Assembly (NCBI RefSeq): GCF_002258215.1 | Contig: NZ_NEFY01000016.1 | Span: 1-55,504 of the forward strand | Origin: Marinobacter vinifirmus | GTDB lineage: Bacteria; Pseudomonadota; Gammaproteobacteria; Pseudomonadales; Oleiphilaceae | Length of the DNA stretch: 55,504 bases | Direction of reading: 5' to 3' | In this document: piece after piece, positions 54,783-55,504 of the stretch | How positions within the stretch are numbered: the stretch's first letter is position 1 | Layout: each line of letters opens with the position of its first letter | Translations under genes and position numbers: made by a program | Notes under the pieces: model-generated | What the model was told of the DNA's origin: nothing | What the model saw: only the letters and a program-made list of their open reading frames with translations | Database searches by the model: none

Positions 54783-55504
54783 GTAAGCGTCCGCCCATCA
54801 CACCTTGTCAGGTGTAGCCGGCGTCCAGTTGTGGGGCAACAGCTCGTCGATGGCTTTGTTCTTCTGCGTCGGCAAGCGGGTCAGCACATCCTTCAGATAG
54901 GCATAGGGATCATGCCCGTTCAGCTTGGCGGACTGGATCAGGGTCATCACCGCAGCCGCCCGTTGGCCACTGCGTAGTGATCCCGCGAACAACCAGTTGC
55001 TGCGGCCCAGTGCCCAGGGCCGGATCTGGTTTTCCACCCAGTTGTTGTCGATGGGCACCGCGCCATCGTCCAGGTAGCGCGTCAGCGCTTCCCAACGTTT
55101 GAGACTGTAATCCAGTGCTTTGGCCGTGCCGGAACCATCCGGCACTTTCTGGCGATGCTCCAGCATCCATTGATGCAGTGCCTCAGCCAGTGGTTTAGCT
55201 CTGGCTTGTCGGATGTCCCGACGCTTATCCGGCGGCAGGTCTTTGGGTTCCCGTTCGATCTCGTAGAGTCCGCCGATGTATTCCAGGGCCTTGGCCGCCA
55301 GTTCGCTCTTGTTGGCCTCGTGCAGGTCGTAGAACTTGCGTCGGGCGTGGGCCATACAGCCGATTTCGGTGATCCCGTTACCGAACCCGGCCTTGTAGCC
55401 GGCGTAGTCGTCACAGACCAATTTGCCCTGCCAGTCACCCAGGAAGGTACGGGCGTGTTCACCCGCCCGGCTTGGGGCGAAGTCGTAAACGGTGGCTTTC
55501 AGGT
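54783..55504 (-). mobile_element. IS66-family insertion sequence, one end in the window
   Basis: The end begins GTAAGCGTCCGCCCATCACA at 54783; IS66 elements typically end in GTAAGCG. The transposase gene lies inside and the rest of the element runs off the right edge, so the second inverted repeat and the 8-bp target duplication cannot be checked. Confidence 0.8.
54798..55504 (-). CDS. tnpC: IS66-family transposase TnpC, 5' part beyond the window
   Basis: The C-terminal 234 residues or so of the IS66 DDE transposase. The frame is open to the window edge (upstream codons read KATVYDFAPSRAGEHARTFL). Visible are the VCDDYAGYKAGF block with a catalytic aspartate, GCMAHARRKFYDLHEANKS, and IDNNWVENQIRPWALGRSNW with the last acidic residue, followed by the IS66 C-terminal domain (LFAGSLRSGQRAAAVMTLIQ). 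No breaks are seen in the visible part. Confidence 0.93.
   Translation of the reverse strand, partial: LKATVYDFAPSRAGEHARTFLGDWQGKLVCDDYAGYKAGFGNGITEIGCMAHARRKFYDLHEANKSELAAKALEYIGGLYEIEREPKDLPPDKRRDIRQARAKPLAEALHQWMLEHRQKVPDGSGTAKALDYSLKRWEALTRYLDDGAVPIDNNWVENQIRPWALGRSNWLFAGSLRSGQRAAAVMTLIQSAKLNGHDPYAYLKDVLTRLPTQKNKAIDELLPHNWTPATPDKV

Overview
The window looks like a chromosomal segment of a marine gammaproteobacterium, most likely Marinobacter or a close relative. This is inferred from gene order (mnmG-rsmG-parA-parB-atpIBEFHAGDC-glmU-glmS), an NhaB antiporter, a long NrdA with two ATP-cones and general protein similarity; no rRNA or tRNA gene is present to confirm it. Apparent base composition and codon use change near position 21,000: the left part is more AT-rich and plasmid-like, the right part is ordinary GC-rich core genome.

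Left part (1 to about 21,000). An IS256-family element (1-1384) abuts a plasmid-like accessory element (1385 to about 16,300). The element carries a lambda O/P-type replication module on the minus strand: a P-like helicase loader and an O-like initiator gene with three contiguous 15-bp repeats and an AT-rich tract inside it, the arrangement of lambda ori. It also has a small HTH regulator, a MOBF conjugative-processing module (TrwA-like, TrwB/TraD-like and TrwC/TraI-like proteins in overlapping genes, with a hairpin-rich candidate oriT just upstream) and four envelope or secreted proteins of unknown function. No VirB-type secretion genes and no integrase are visible. At least two families of repeated operator-like sequences tie the element's promoters into a regulon: an AACTTTCACATGTGAAAGTT palindrome, and a GCRCCCAAAACGGGCAA element that lies 87-92 nt before the start codon in four of five copies. 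To its right is an MmeI-like single-chain restriction-modification enzyme followed by two small unknown genes, one with a C-terminal membrane segment.

Middle (21,000 to 32,350). This holds a DUF2959-type lipoprotein gene broken by a 4-bp duplication, a TonB-dependent receptor behind a Fur-box-like sequence, an acyl-CoA dehydrogenase on the opposite strand, and an apparent operon of a DUF3833-like lipoprotein, an RND adaptor, an RND pump and an MFS transporter of the LplT/Aas type.

Right part (32,350 to 49,350). An intergenic region with three DnaA-box matches and an AT-rich stretch precedes mnmG and may be an origin. It is followed by rsmG, parAB, the complete F-type ATP synthase operon behind a near-consensus promoter, glmU, glmS and nhaB.

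End (49,350 to 55,504). A cobalamin riboswitch and a very large nested inverted repeat form the leader of nrdA-nrdB (class Ia ribonucleotide reductase). Then come an internally deleted enoyl-CoA hydratase pseudogene, a cluster of GTTATACG palindromes, and the 3' part of an IS66-family transposase running off the window.
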